Assembly: GCF_004134775.1 (NCBI RefSeq)
Contig: NZ_SDOZ01000003.1
Location: 1-49,085, forward strand
From: Candidatus Borkfalkia ceftriaxoniphila
GTDB taxonomy: Bacteria; Bacillota; Clostridia; Christensenellales; Borkfalkiaceae
Length of the DNA: 49,085 nucleotides
Reading direction: 5' to 3'
Shown here piece after piece: positions 33,633 to 42,063 of this stretch. The translations under genes and the position numbers were made by a program. A model generated the notes under the pieces. That model made no database searches and had not been told where the DNA came from. It saw only the letters and a list, made by a program, of their open reading frames with translations. Positions within the stretch are counted from its first letter, which is position 1; each line of letters starts with the position of its first letter.

Positions 33633-35530
33633 TACACGATCCTCTTGAACATTTTTTCGATCTCGTAACGGGAAAGTTTGACGGCGATCGGGCGGCCGTG
33701 CGGACACTTCAACCCCATATCGCCGCCGAGCATTTCAAAAAGTTTGTCCTTTTCCGAATCGGTCAGCGCCATACCGCCCTTGACCGCATGTTTGCAGGCA
33801 GTCATCGCCAATTTATCGCGCAGCAATTCGTTGAGACGAATGCCTTTCAGCGTACCTACGTTTTTAAGCACTTCGGCGAAAAAGTCCGCGAGCGACACGT
33901 CCTGCAATTCCATCGGTACGGTGGAAATTTTGAAACTGTTGGATCCGAATTGTTCACACTCGAAACCGATCTCCTCCAAAACTTTGGAATGGTCGGTCAA
34001 AAAGTCGGCCTCTTGCGCGTTCACCGTGAGAACATACGGCAACAGCATCGGCTGCTTGACGACGGCACGCTTGCGCATTTCTTCCCGGAAACGGTCAAAC
34101 AGCAGCCGTTCATGCGCGGCGTGCTGATCGATCAAATAACAGTCGTCGCCCAACTCGTACAAAAGATAAGTCTGGAAAAGACAGCCGCGATAAACTGCAT
34201 TTTCAAAAATAATTTTCTGTTGTTTCGCCTTTTGTTCCGCAGCGAGGATCAACCGTTTGTTTTCCTCGAAAACGTCGGGGGCTTGTTCTTCTCTTTGCGG
34301 CTCTTTCGAATTTTCATTTTCACGGTTGCCCGAATCATGCAGCCAGATAGGCGCGGGCGCACGGTCATAACTATAATTCCAAGTATAATTTTCCTGCAAA
34401 GGCTCGGTTTTCTTTTCCGCAATCACGGAAGGCACATCTTTGGGCGTTTCAATGCTTTTTATGTCAGGCATAGTATTTTGCACAACTTCGATTTCCTGTT
34501 TTTGCGGCGTTTCTTTGACGCCGACGATATATTCCAACGCACTGGCGTTGCCGTCGAGCACAGACGATATGATCGAATAGATACTGCCGTAAATGACCTG
34601 ATTGTTTTCGAAACGCACGTCCGCTTTATTGGGATGCACGTTCACGTCCACCACTTCGGGCGGAATATCGATAAATAAAATATAAAAAGGATATTGCCTC
34701 TTCATCAGATAAGAAGCAAAGGCGTTGGATATGGCGGAACCGATCGTGGCGTTAACGACGTAGCGACCGTTGACAAAAGTGCTCTGATACGTGCGGTTTG
34801 CTTTGGTAAAGGAAGGTTTCCCCACATAGCCGTGTATAGCAATCCCGTGTTTGACGGCGCTTATTTCGTAACATTCTCTAAGTACGCTCGCCCCGTACAC
34901 GGCGGCGACAGCCTCTTCAAGTCCTCCGCCGAACGATTGCAGGCACAGTTTTCCGTCCACAAAGTAGCGAAAGGATATTTCAGGATTTCCCAAAATAAAA
35001 CGGGAAACGGAATTGGTGATCTCCGCTTCTTCCCCTTTATCCGATTTCAGGAATTTTGCGCGCACGGGCGTATTGAAAAAGAGATTTTCGGCACATATTT
35101 CGGTACCGACGTCGCGCGCACAAGGCAGGATCTCTCCCATTTTCCCGCCGCTGCATGAGATCTGATAGGCGCAGTCGCCGCCCGCCGCGCGGGATTTGAC
35201 GGTCACGTTCGCCACGGATGCGATACTCGCGAGAGCCTCGCCGCGAAAGCCCAGCGTCATAATGACGTCGAGATCTTCCACGCGCGCGATCTTGCTGGTC
35301 GCGTGCGGCAAAAAAGCGGAAGTAAAATCTTCCCTTTCAATACCCGAGCCGTTGTCGGATACGCAGATCCTGTCCTTTCCGCCCCGCTCGATCTCGATAG
35401 AAATACTCGTCGCGCCCGCGTCGATGCTGTTTTCGACGAATTCTTTTACCACAGAATACGGGCGGTCCACCACCTCGCCCGCGGCGATGCGGTTAAAAAC
35501 GGAACTGTCCAGAATATTGATCTTTGCCAT
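33632..35530 (-). CDS. mutL: DNA mismatch repair protein MutL (endonuclease type)
   Basis: The protein has 632 residues. The GHKL ATPase motifs are VVKEFVENSIDAGA, DNGSGIEREDF and LGFRGEALASI. A variable Pro/Glu-rich linker (about 330-420) leads to the C-terminal domain. The endonuclease motif DQHAAHERLLFD (468-479) ends in Asp where Glu is usual, a conservative change; ACKHAVKGG and CPHGRPIAVKLS are also present, so it should be a nicking MutL as in Gram-positives lacking MutH. It is 9 bp downstream of mutS. The linker holds a copy of the 19-bp repeat (34459-34477). Confidence 0.96.
   Translation of the reverse strand: MAKINILDSSVFNRIAAGEVVDRPYSVVKEFVENSIDAGATSISIEIERGGKDRICVSDNGSGIEREDFTSAFLPHATSKIARVEDLDVIMTLGFRGEALASIASVANVTVKSRAAGGDCAYQISCSGGKMGEILPCARDVGTEICAENLFFNTPVRAKFLKSDKGEEAEITNSVSRFILGNPEISFRYFVDGKLCLQSFGGGLEEAVAAVYGASVLRECYEISAVKHGIAIHGYVGKPSFTKANRTYQSTFVNGRYVVNATIGSAISNAFASYLMKRQYPFYILFIDIPPEVVDVNVHPNKADVRFENNQVIYGSIYSIISSVLDGNASALEYIVGVKETPQKQEIEVVQNTMPDIKSIETPKDVPSVIAEKKTEPLQENYTWNYSYDRAPAPIWLHDSGNRENENSKEPQREEQAPDVFEENKRLILAAEQKAKQQKIIFENAVYRGCLFQTYLLYELGDDCYLIDQHAAHERLLFDRFREEMRKRAVVKQPMLLPYVLTVNAQEADFLTDHSKVLEEIGFECEQFGSNSFKISTVPMELQDVSLADFFAEVLKNVGTLKGIRLNELLRDKLAMTACKHAVKGGMALTDSEKDKLFEMLGGDMGLKCPHGRPIAVKLSRYEIEKMFKRIV
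34459..34477 (-). repeat. Copy 3 of a 19-bp intragenic repeat (in mutL)
   Basis: TTATGTCAGGCATAGTATT matches the consensus at 17 of 19. It lies in the variable linker of MutL, coding NTMPD, in the same reading frame as the copies in mtaD and miaA. Confidence 0.75.
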
Positions 35531-35539
35531 AAAACTCCT

Positions 35540-38128
35540 TTATCTTTTGACTTTTTCGGAAAGGTCGGATAAGACCATAAACGCCTGCATGGGAGAGAGA
35601 TTATCAAGATCCAATTCGGATAAGATTTTTTCGATTTCGGAAAGGCTCGGTTCCTCTTCGGAAACGGCGATCTCTTCCGTTTGCGCCGCGCCGCGCGCAA
35701 TATCGTTTTTCTCCAATTTTTTGAGGATCTCTTTGGCGCGCGCTGTCACTTCCGCAGGAACGCCCGCCAGTTTTGCGACCTCGATCCCGAAACTCTTATT
35801 AGCGCCGCCGCGCATGATCTTACGCAGGAAGATCACCGTCCCCGCGGCCTCTTTTACCGTAACTTTATAATTTTTGACACCCTCGATCTTATCTTCCAGT
35901 TCCGTGAGTTCGTGATAATGCGTGGCAAAAAGCGTCTTTGCTTTGATCTTCTGCGCGAGGTGTTCCAAAACCGCCCAGGCAATACTAAGTCCGTCGAAAG
36001 TACTCGTCCCGCGCCCCACTTCGTCTAAAATCAGCAGAGAATCGGGTGTCGCGTTTAAAATGATGGAGGCAACTTCGGTCATTTCCACCATAAACGTGCT
36101 CTGGTCAAGGATCAGATTGTCGCTCGCTCCCACACGGGTAAAAATACGGTCGGTCACGGGTATTTCCGCGCTCTTTGCAGGCACGAAACAGCCGAGGTGC
36201 GCCATCAGCACGATGAGCGCAGTCTGCCGCATATAAGTGCTCTTACCCGCCATATTCGGTCCCGTGATGATCATGATCGAAGTATCTTTGCCGTCCATCG
36301 TCGTATCGTTGGGCACGAACCGCTCTTTGGAAAGAGCCTCCACGACGGGATGTCTGCCGTCGATGATTTTCAAGGGGCCGCCGAGCGGGCCTATCTGCGG
36401 TTTGCAGTAATTGCGCTCTTTGGAAACCGCGGCAAAGGATACAAGGCAATCGAGGAAGGCAATCGCCTGCGCGAGTTCTTTGAGTTTGGAAATATTGTCC
36501 GCAAGCGCGGACTTCACATCCTCGAAGATCGCAAGTTCAAGTTTGATGCTGCGCTCCTCGCTAGTCAATATCTTTTCTTCGACCTCTTTGAGTTCGTCGG
36601 TCACGTAGCGCTCGGCATTGGCGATCGTCTGCCGCCTCTGATAATGATACGGCACTTTATCCTTAAAGGAATTCGTGACCTCGATCATATAGCCGAACAC
36701 GCGGTTATATTTGATTTTCAGATTTTTGATGCCCGTCGCGTCGCGCTCCCGCGTTTCCATTTCGGCGATCATGCCCGCCCCTCCGTCGCGGATCCTGCGG
36801 AATTCGTCGAGGTCCTTATTATAGCCCTCGCGGATAAAGCCGCCGTCCTTGACCGCAACGGGCGCGTTTTCCACGATGGTCGCCTTTAACAGGTCGCGTA
36901 TTTCTGACAATTCGTGCAGTTCGGAAACGATCTTCATCAGAACGGGCGAAGAAAAACCCGTCAACTGAAATTTAAGGCTGGGAACGATTGCAAGCGAAAG
37001 CGCAAGATTTTCGCAGTCGCGCGGCGTCAGATTGTTGTTGGAAATTTTGCCCGCGATCCTCTCGATATCGCGGATCCCTTTGAGCGTTTCGGCGATCCCG
37101 ATGCGTATGACCGTCGCATTGAAAAGTTCCTCCACGCCGTCCAGACGAAAACAGATCTCTTCCCGCGAATTGAGCGGGTTGAGTATGAGATTCGTCAACA
37201 GCCTTGCCCCCATGCCCGTCTGCGTCTTATCCAGAAGCCACAAAAGAGAGCCGCGCTTTTTCCCTTCGTACAGCGTTTTCGTCAGTTCCAGATTTTTGAT
37301 CGCGATGCTGTCGAGCATCATCGTCTTTCTTCCGTTGAGATATTTCAAACCGTCGAGATTTTTCAGCGCGTGTTTCTGCGTTTCCCGCAGATATTCGACG
37401 AGCGCACCGCAGGCGGAGATCGCGATATCTTTGCCCGCAATGCCGAAGGGCGCGAGCGTTTTCGTTTGAAATTGTTCCAAAAGGCTGTTTTCGGCGCGCC
37501 GCACGGTGAACGCCCAAGGAACGTAACAGGAAAACGAAGGGAGCGAATTGTATTTCAATACGGGACAATCGCGCGCCGCGAGCAAAAACTCGTCGTTGAC
37601 GATAATTTCGGCGGGCGATAATTTGACAAGGTTTTCTCCCGCCTCGCTCACGCAATTCCCGCCCGAAAACGAGGACACGCAGAATTCCCCCGTCGTGATA
37701 TCGGTGTATGCGACGGCGCACTCTTCGCCGCTTTTATAAGCACAGGCAATGAAATTGTTGGAGCGCTCGTCTAAAAGTTCATCTTCGATGAGCGTACCCG
37801 CCGAAACGACGCGCACCACGTCTCTGTCCACCATGCCTTTACTCGTGGCAGGATCGGAGAGTTGCTCGCAGATGGCGACCTTTTTTCCGAGCGCGACGAG
37901 GCGGGCGATATATGTATCCGCGGCGTGAAACGGAATACCGCACATGGGCGCGCGCTCTTCGAGACCGCAGTCGCGCCCCGTCAAAGTGAGATCGAGGAGC
38001 GCGGACACTTCCTTGGCGTCGTCGAAAAACATCTCGTAAAAGTCGCCCAGGCGATAAAACAGGACGCAGTCTTTGTATTGGTCTTTGATCTGAAGGTAAT
38101 GCCTCATCATCGGAGATAATCCGCTCAT
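35540..38128 (-). CDS. mutS: DNA mismatch repair protein MutS
   Basis: The protein has 862 residues, the MutS1 length. The N-terminal mismatch-binding domain includes YRLGDFYEMFFDDAKEVS, where the Phe-x-Glu motif contacts the mismatch. The C-terminal ATPase has Walker A GPNMAGKSTYMRQTALIV and Walker B LDEVGRGTSTFDGLSIAWAV. It recognises base mismatches and small loops and recruits MutL, encoded 9 bp downstream. AGAGG precedes the ATG. It is in the miaB-mutS-mutL-miaA-ynbB operon. Confidence 0.97.
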   Translation of the reverse strand: MSGLSPMMRHYLQIKDQYKDCVLFYRLGDFYEMFFDDAKEVSALLDLTLTGRDCGLEERAPMCGIPFHAADTYIARLVALGKKVAICEQLSDPATSKGMVDRDVVRVVSAGTLIEDELLDERSNNFIACAYKSGEECAVAYTDITTGEFCVSSFSGGNCVSEAGENLVKLSPAEIIVNDEFLLAARDCPVLKYNSLPSFSCYVPWAFTVRRAENSLLEQFQTKTLAPFGIAGKDIAISACGALVEYLRETQKHALKNLDGLKYLNGRKTMMLDSIAIKNLELTKTLYEGKKRGSLLWLLDKTQTGMGARLLTNLILNPLNSREEICFRLDGVEELFNATVIRIGIAETLKGIRDIERIAGKISNNNLTPRDCENLALSLAIVPSLKFQLTGFSSPVLMKIVSELHELSEIRDLLKATIVENAPVAVKDGGFIREGYNKDLDEFRRIRDGGAGMIAEMETRERDATGIKNLKIKYNRVFGYMIEVTNSFKDKVPYHYQRRQTIANAERYVTDELKEVEEKILTSEERSIKLELAIFEDVKSALADNISKLKELAQAIAFLDCLVSFAAVSKERNYCKPQIGPLGGPLKIIDGRHPVVEALSKERFVPNDTTMDGKDTSIMIITGPNMAGKSTYMRQTALIVLMAHLGCFVPAKSAEIPVTDRIFTRVGASDNLILDQSTFMVEMTEVASIILNATPDSLLILDEVGRGTSTFDGLSIAWAVLEHLAQKIKAKTLFATHYHELTELEDKIEGVKNYKVTVKEAAGTVIFLRKIMRGGANKSFGIEVAKLAGVPAEVTARAKEILKKLEKNDIARGAAQTEEIAVSEEEPSLSEIEKILSELDLDNLSPMQAFMVLSDLSEKVKR

Positions 38129-38146
38129 CTTTTGAACCTCTTTCCT

Positions 38147-39469
38147 TTATCGGACGATCTCGCCCGTAAGCGATACGCCCGATGCTTCAGTAATTTTCAC
38201 GTTTACGAATTTGCCCACCACGTTTTCGGACGAAGGAAAATAACCCATGCGCCCGTATTCGTCGCGCCCGAGATAAACACCCTTTTTCCCGTCGTAATCC
38301 TCGCAGAGAATTTCCACGATCTTACCCAAATATTCTTTGGATTTTTCACGCGTTTTCGAATTCACCAGAGAAACGAGACGCATGATCCTGTCTTTTTGCA
38401 CGTCTTCCGGGATCTGGCCTTCCATTTCTGCGGCAACGGTGCCCGACCGACGGGAATACACAAAGGTGAACGCCGTGGAAAAATCGGCGGCATCGACGAG
38501 ATCCAGCGTCTTTTGAAAGTCCTCCTCCGTTTCCGTGGGAAAGCCGACCATAATATCGGTCGTGATCTGACAATCGGGAATGCGTTTCCGCAACATTTTT
38601 ACTTTATCGAGATATTCGTCGAATGTGTATTTACGGTTCATTTTTTGCAGGATACGGTCGGAGCCCGCCTGCACGGGAAGATGCACGAGGCGGCATATCT
38701 GCGGGTTTTCGGCAATGGCGGCGACGAGATCTTCGGTGAAATCTTTGGGGTTGCTCGTCATAAACCTGAGTCGGAACTTACGCTTGTCTTGGCAGATTTC
38801 CCGCAACAAATCGGGGAAATTGAAAGCGCCGTCCGCGTCGTTCCCGTACGAGTTGACGTTCTGCCCCAACAGCGTAATCTCCTTATACCCTTCGTCGAGC
38901 AAGGATCTCACTTCCGCAACGATATGTTCGGGACGGCGGCTGCGTTCCCTTCCGCGCACATACGGCACGATGCAATAGGTGCAGAAATTATTGCAGCCGT
39001 ACATGATATTCACCCAGGCGTTCGGGTAACTGGTGCGGAAAGGCTTGTCTTTTTCGGAAATCTCCCCTTCCTTTTCCCACACGTCCACGACGGATTTTTT
39101 GCGTTTCAATTTCAACTCGACGAGTTTCTGCAATTCGTCGAGATTGTGCGTCCCGAATACGATATCGACGAAAGGAAACTTCTTTTTCAGTTCTTCCGCC
39201 TTGCCCGGCTGCTGCGTCATACAGCCGCCCACCGCGATCAAAAGATCTTTTTTGGATTTTTTGAGTTTTTTCAGGGCGCCGATGTTTCCATAAGCGTGAT
39301 TTTCCGCGTTTTCGCGGATACAGCAGGTATTAAAGACGACGATATCCGCGTCTTCGCTGTCAGCAACAGGCTCGTAGCCCATCTTTTTCAGCGTGCCCGC
39401 GATTTTTTCCGATTCGTGCACGTTCATCTGACAGCCGTATGTAATGATATGATAATGTTTCTCGTTCAT
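38147..39469 (-). CDS. miaB: tRNA-2-methylthio-N6-dimethylallyladenosine synthase
   Basis: The protein has 440 residues. It carries two Fe-S clusters: an N-terminal UPF0004 domain (GCQMNVHESEKIAGTLKKMG, FNTCCIRENAE) and the radical-SAM CNNFCTYCIVPYVRGRERSR with the CxxxCxxC cysteines. A C-terminal TRAM domain (about 375-440) binds tRNA. It adds the methylthio group to i6A37 made by MiaA. It heads the operon under a consensus promoter. Confidence 0.97.
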   Translation of the reverse strand: MNEKHYHIITYGCQMNVHESEKIAGTLKKMGYEPVADSEDADIVVFNTCCIRENAENHAYGNIGALKKLKKSKKDLLIAVGGCMTQQPGKAEELKKKFPFVDIVFGTHNLDELQKLVELKLKRKKSVVDVWEKEGEISEKDKPFRTSYPNAWVNIMYGCNNFCTYCIVPYVRGRERSRRPEHIVAEVRSLLDEGYKEITLLGQNVNSYGNDADGAFNFPDLLREICQDKRKFRLRFMTSNPKDFTEDLVAAIAENPQICRLVHLPVQAGSDRILQKMNRKYTFDEYLDKVKMLRKRIPDCQITTDIMVGFPTETEEDFQKTLDLVDAADFSTAFTFVYSRRSGTVAAEMEGQIPEDVQKDRIMRLVSLVNSKTREKSKEYLGKIVEILCEDYDGKKGVYLGRDEYGRMGYFPSSENVVGKFVNVKITEASGVSLTGEIVR

Positions 39470-39501
39470 AATTTTCCGTAAGCAATGATATTTCAGATTC
39501 C

Positions 39502-39530
39502 ATTATAACTTTTTTTCGGAAATTTTTCAA
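39502..39530 (-). promoter_or_regulatory. Promoter of the miaB-mutSL-miaA-ynbB operon
   Basis: TTGAAA (39530-39525), a 17-bp spacer and TATAAT (39507-39502) on the leftward strand, 33 bp upstream of the miaB start. Confidence 0.87.
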
Positions 39531-39598
39531 GTTATTCAAAAATAGAATGGTTAAATAATTTTTATTTTTTTTCTTATACTAACGTAAAAGGGTTGACT

Positions 39599-41821
39599 AT
39601 GAAAGTTTTGAGGAAAATATTTATCATCGGCCTGTGTTCGCTGCTCGTTCTGACGGCTGTGGCCGCGGCTTTTTTTCTGATCACGACCAAAGACAGCAAA
39701 CTCAACGAAGAAAAGCTGACTTTATCCGAAAACAATATCGTGATCTGCGACAACGGCGGAAACGAGATCGCACAGATCTCCGCGAACAAGGCGAATAAAA
39801 GCGTAAAAATAGAGGCGCTTTCCGATCATCTGAAAAACGCCTTCGTATCCATCGAAGATAAAAATTTTTATAAGCACCACGGCCTGGACGTCGCAAGAAT
39901 GGGAAAGGCTTTTTTCAACAACCTGAAAAGCCGCTCCTACAAGGAAGGCGCGTCCACCATCAGTCAGCAATTGATCAAAAATACTCACCTCACCAACGAA
40001 AAGACCATTTCCAGAAAACTCAAAGAGATCAAACTGACCGTCAAACTGGAAAAAAAGTATTCCAAAGACGAGATCATGGAAATGTATCTCAATACCATTT
40101 ATTTCGGGCACAGTTGTTTCGGGATCGCCAGCGCCGCCGATTTTTATTTCGATAAAGAGGCGAAAGATCTGACAGTCGCGGAATCCGCGCTCCTCGCCGC
40201 GCTCATCAAAGCGCCCAACACGTATTCCCCTTTCAATCATCCCGAAAAATGTCTGCAAAGGCGCAACCTTGTTCTGACGAAGATGCAGGAATACGGATAC
40301 CTCAGCGAGAGCGAGGCAAAAATCGCCAAGGAAAGTCCTATCCCCGAAAAGTCGGACAACGCCATCAAATCGCAGACGTATATACAGAGCGTGTACGACG
40401 AACTGGAAAACGTTCTCAGCGTTTCCCCGTACGCCATTCTGGACGGGTGCAGAATTTACACTTACATGGATGCCCCCCTGCAAAAATACGCGGAAGAACT
40501 GAAAACCACAGCCGACCGTTCGGGCAAAAGCATCGTAATTCTCGACAACAAGACGCGCGGCGTCAAAGCATTTTATTCTACCGAAGGCAACAGCAGCAGA
40601 CAGCCCGGTTCCATCATCAAGCCGCTCGCCGTGTACGCGCCCGCATTCGAAGAAAACAGGATCGTGCCCGCAACCCCGATTCTGGACGAAAAAATTGATT
40701 TCGGCGGTTATTCCCCGTCCAATTACAACGACGTTTACAACGGTTACGTGAGCGCGCGCGCCGCGCTTTCCCGCAGCCTGAACGTGCCCGCCGTAAAAAT
40801 TCTGAACGATTTAGGCATCGAAAAAAGCGAACATTATCTGCGGGAAATGAATCTGCCGTTAAAAGACGAAGATAAACACCTCGCCCTGGCGCTGGGCGGC
40901 ATGAGCCGCGGCTACACCCTGACGCAACTCGCGGGCGCGTACACCGTCTTTGCAAACGAAGGTTTTTTCGCTCAGCCGCGCTTTATTAAAAAACTCGAAG
41001 ACAGTCGGGGGAACGTGCTCTACACGGCGGAGATCGCATCGCGAAAAGTTTTCGGCAAGGATACCGTCGGCATGATCAACGATATTTTATACGAAACAGC
41101 CAAAACGGGAACGGCGAAAAAACTTTCGAACCTTCCCTTTCCCGTCTGCGCAAAAACGGGAACGTGCGGCACGGAAAAAGGAAACACGGATTCCTACACG
41201 ATTTCCTACACCCCGGAAGACACGGTTGCCGTCTGGATGGGCAATTACGACAACACCGTGACCGACGTCACGGGCGGCGGACTGCCCTGTCACTACGCAT
41301 ATCTTCTGCACAAAAAAATTTATGCCGACAGCGCGCCGAGCCGTTTTGAAGTACCTGGCGAACTCGTATCTTTAAAACTCGATAAATTCGAATATGAAAA
41401 CAATCATCGCATCGTGCTCGCCGACGAATACGCGCCGACGGAATACGTCGTCACCGATCTTTTCAAATCCGATAAGATCCCGCAGGAAAGTTCCGCGCGC
41501 TTTACAAGCCCGCAGATCCAGACGCCCTCGATCCGATATAAAGACGGCAATGTAATAATTGATTTATGTCATGCAGAGTACTATTCATATTTAATAAAAA
41601 GACAATATGACGGTAAAACTGAAACAATTTATGACGGAAAATATCAAGAACATTTTACAGACAGAAATACAGTGAAAAACAAAAAGTATACGTATACAGT
41701 GACCCCTTACGTGAAAAACTCCGAAGGCGATCTCGTATACGGCAAGAGCGTCGTACTCCCTACCGTCTACACAAAAAGCAAACAAAATTACGATAAAATT
41801 CTGGACGATATTCTTGATTAA
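39599..41821 (+). CDS. Class A penicillin-binding protein (bifunctional)
   Basis: The protein has 740 residues. ATG 39599 follows AAAAGGG by 6 bp. A short cytoplasmic tail and one transmembrane helix (about 8-27) anchor it. The glycosyltransferase domain has the catalytic Glu86 in SIEDKNFYKHHGLD and GASTISQQLIKNTHL. The transpeptidase domain has Ser338-x-x-Lys341 (PGSIIKP), SLN in SRSLNVPAV, and KTG at 519-521. After about residue 600 comes a fibronectin-III-like tail. Codons in 41551-41700, within this tail, are far more AT-rich than on either side, and an antisense copy of the 19-bp repeat lies at 41564-41582. It polymerises and crosslinks peptidoglycan. Confidence 0.95.
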   Translation: MKVLRKIFIIGLCSLLVLTAVAAAFFLITTKDSKLNEEKLTLSENNIVICDNGGNEIAQISANKANKSVKIEALSDHLKNAFVSIEDKNFYKHHGLDVARMGKAFFNNLKSRSYKEGASTISQQLIKNTHLTNEKTISRKLKEIKLTVKLEKKYSKDEIMEMYLNTIYFGHSCFGIASAADFYFDKEAKDLTVAESALLAALIKAPNTYSPFNHPEKCLQRRNLVLTKMQEYGYLSESEAKIAKESPIPEKSDNAIKSQTYIQSVYDELENVLSVSPYAILDGCRIYTYMDAPLQKYAEELKTTADRSGKSIVILDNKTRGVKAFYSTEGNSSRQPGSIIKPLAVYAPAFEENRIVPATPILDEKIDFGGYSPSNYNDVYNGYVSARAALSRSLNVPAVKILNDLGIEKSEHYLREMNLPLKDEDKHLALALGGMSRGYTLTQLAGAYTVFANEGFFAQPRFIKKLEDSRGNVLYTAEIASRKVFGKDTVGMINDILYETAKTGTAKKLSNLPFPVCAKTGTCGTEKGNTDSYTISYTPEDTVAVWMGNYDNTVTDVTGGGLPCHYAYLLHKKIYADSAPSRFEVPGELVSLKLDKFEYENNHRIVLADEYAPTEYVVTDLFKSDKIPQESSARFTSPQIQTPSIRYKDGNVIIDLCHAEYYSYLIKRQYDGKTETIYDGKYQEHFTDRNTVKNKKYTYTVTPYVKNSEGDLVYGKSVVLPTVYTKSKQNYDKILDDILD
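41564..41582 (-). repeat. Copy 4 of a 19-bp intragenic repeat (antisense in the PBP gene)
   Basis: TTATGTCATGCAGAGTACT matches the consensus at 16 of 19. Unlike the others it lies antisense to its gene, so selection for a peptide cannot explain all copies. It is near the left edge of a sharply AT-rich patch of the gene. Confidence 0.65.
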
Positions 41822-41839
41822 AAAAAGAGAGGCTTTTTT
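41821..41839 (+). terminator. Weak terminator after the PBP gene
   Basis: AAAAAAG and CTTTTTT form a 7-bp hairpin with a 5-nt loop directly at the stop codon, ending in a T-run. It is AT-rich and weak alone; stronger hairpins follow. Confidence 0.5.
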
Positions 41840-41840
41840 C

Positions 41841-41889
41841 GTGTCCCCATTAGGGATTATAAAATAATCAATTAATTTAATGGGGACAC
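41841..41889. repeat. 12-bp inverted repeat at the restriction-island border
   Basis: GTGTCCCCATTA (41841-41852) and its exact complement (41878-41889) flank a 25-bp AT-rich centre. No T-run follows. It lies between the PBP gene and the restriction operon. The form recalls short REP or miniature-element ends, but no family can be named from one copy. Confidence 0.6.
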
Positions 41890-41900
41890 CTGCAAGTGGC

Positions 41901-41934
41901 AAAAGACTCGAAGTTTCACAACTTCGAGTCTTTT
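41901..41934. terminator. Bidirectional terminator before the restriction operon
   Basis: AAAAGACTCGAAGT and its complement form a 14-bp stem (41901-41914, 41921-41934) with loop TTCACA, T-rich on both strands. It isolates the restriction operon from upstream transcription. Confidence 0.88.
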
Positions 41935-41960
41935 GTTATGCTAAATAGCGTCGCAAAAAG

Positions 41961-41978
41961 GAAATTTAATTAAATTTC
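41961..41978. promoter_or_regulatory. 18-bp perfect palindrome upstream of the restriction promoter
   Basis: GAAATTTAATTAAATTTC is self-complementary over 18 bp and ends 22 bp before the -35. Its right half with flank, TAAATTTCAAAA (41971-41982), is repeated at about 42037-42048 downstream of the -10. It may be an operator or an AT-rich UP element. Confidence 0.45.
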
Positions 41979-42000
41979 AAAATTTTAACATTAAAAGTCC

Positions 42001-42029
42001 TTGACAAATCAATTTTCTTGTGGTATGAT
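42001..42029 (+). promoter_or_regulatory. Promoter of the type I restriction operon
   Basis: TTGACA (42001-42006), a 17-bp spacer with TG one base before the -10, and TATGAT (42024-42029). It is a near-perfect extended promoter about 35 bp ahead of the first gene. Confidence 0.9.
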
Positions 42030-42063
42030 ATTTATGTAAATTTCAAAAAAGGATGTGTGTCAA

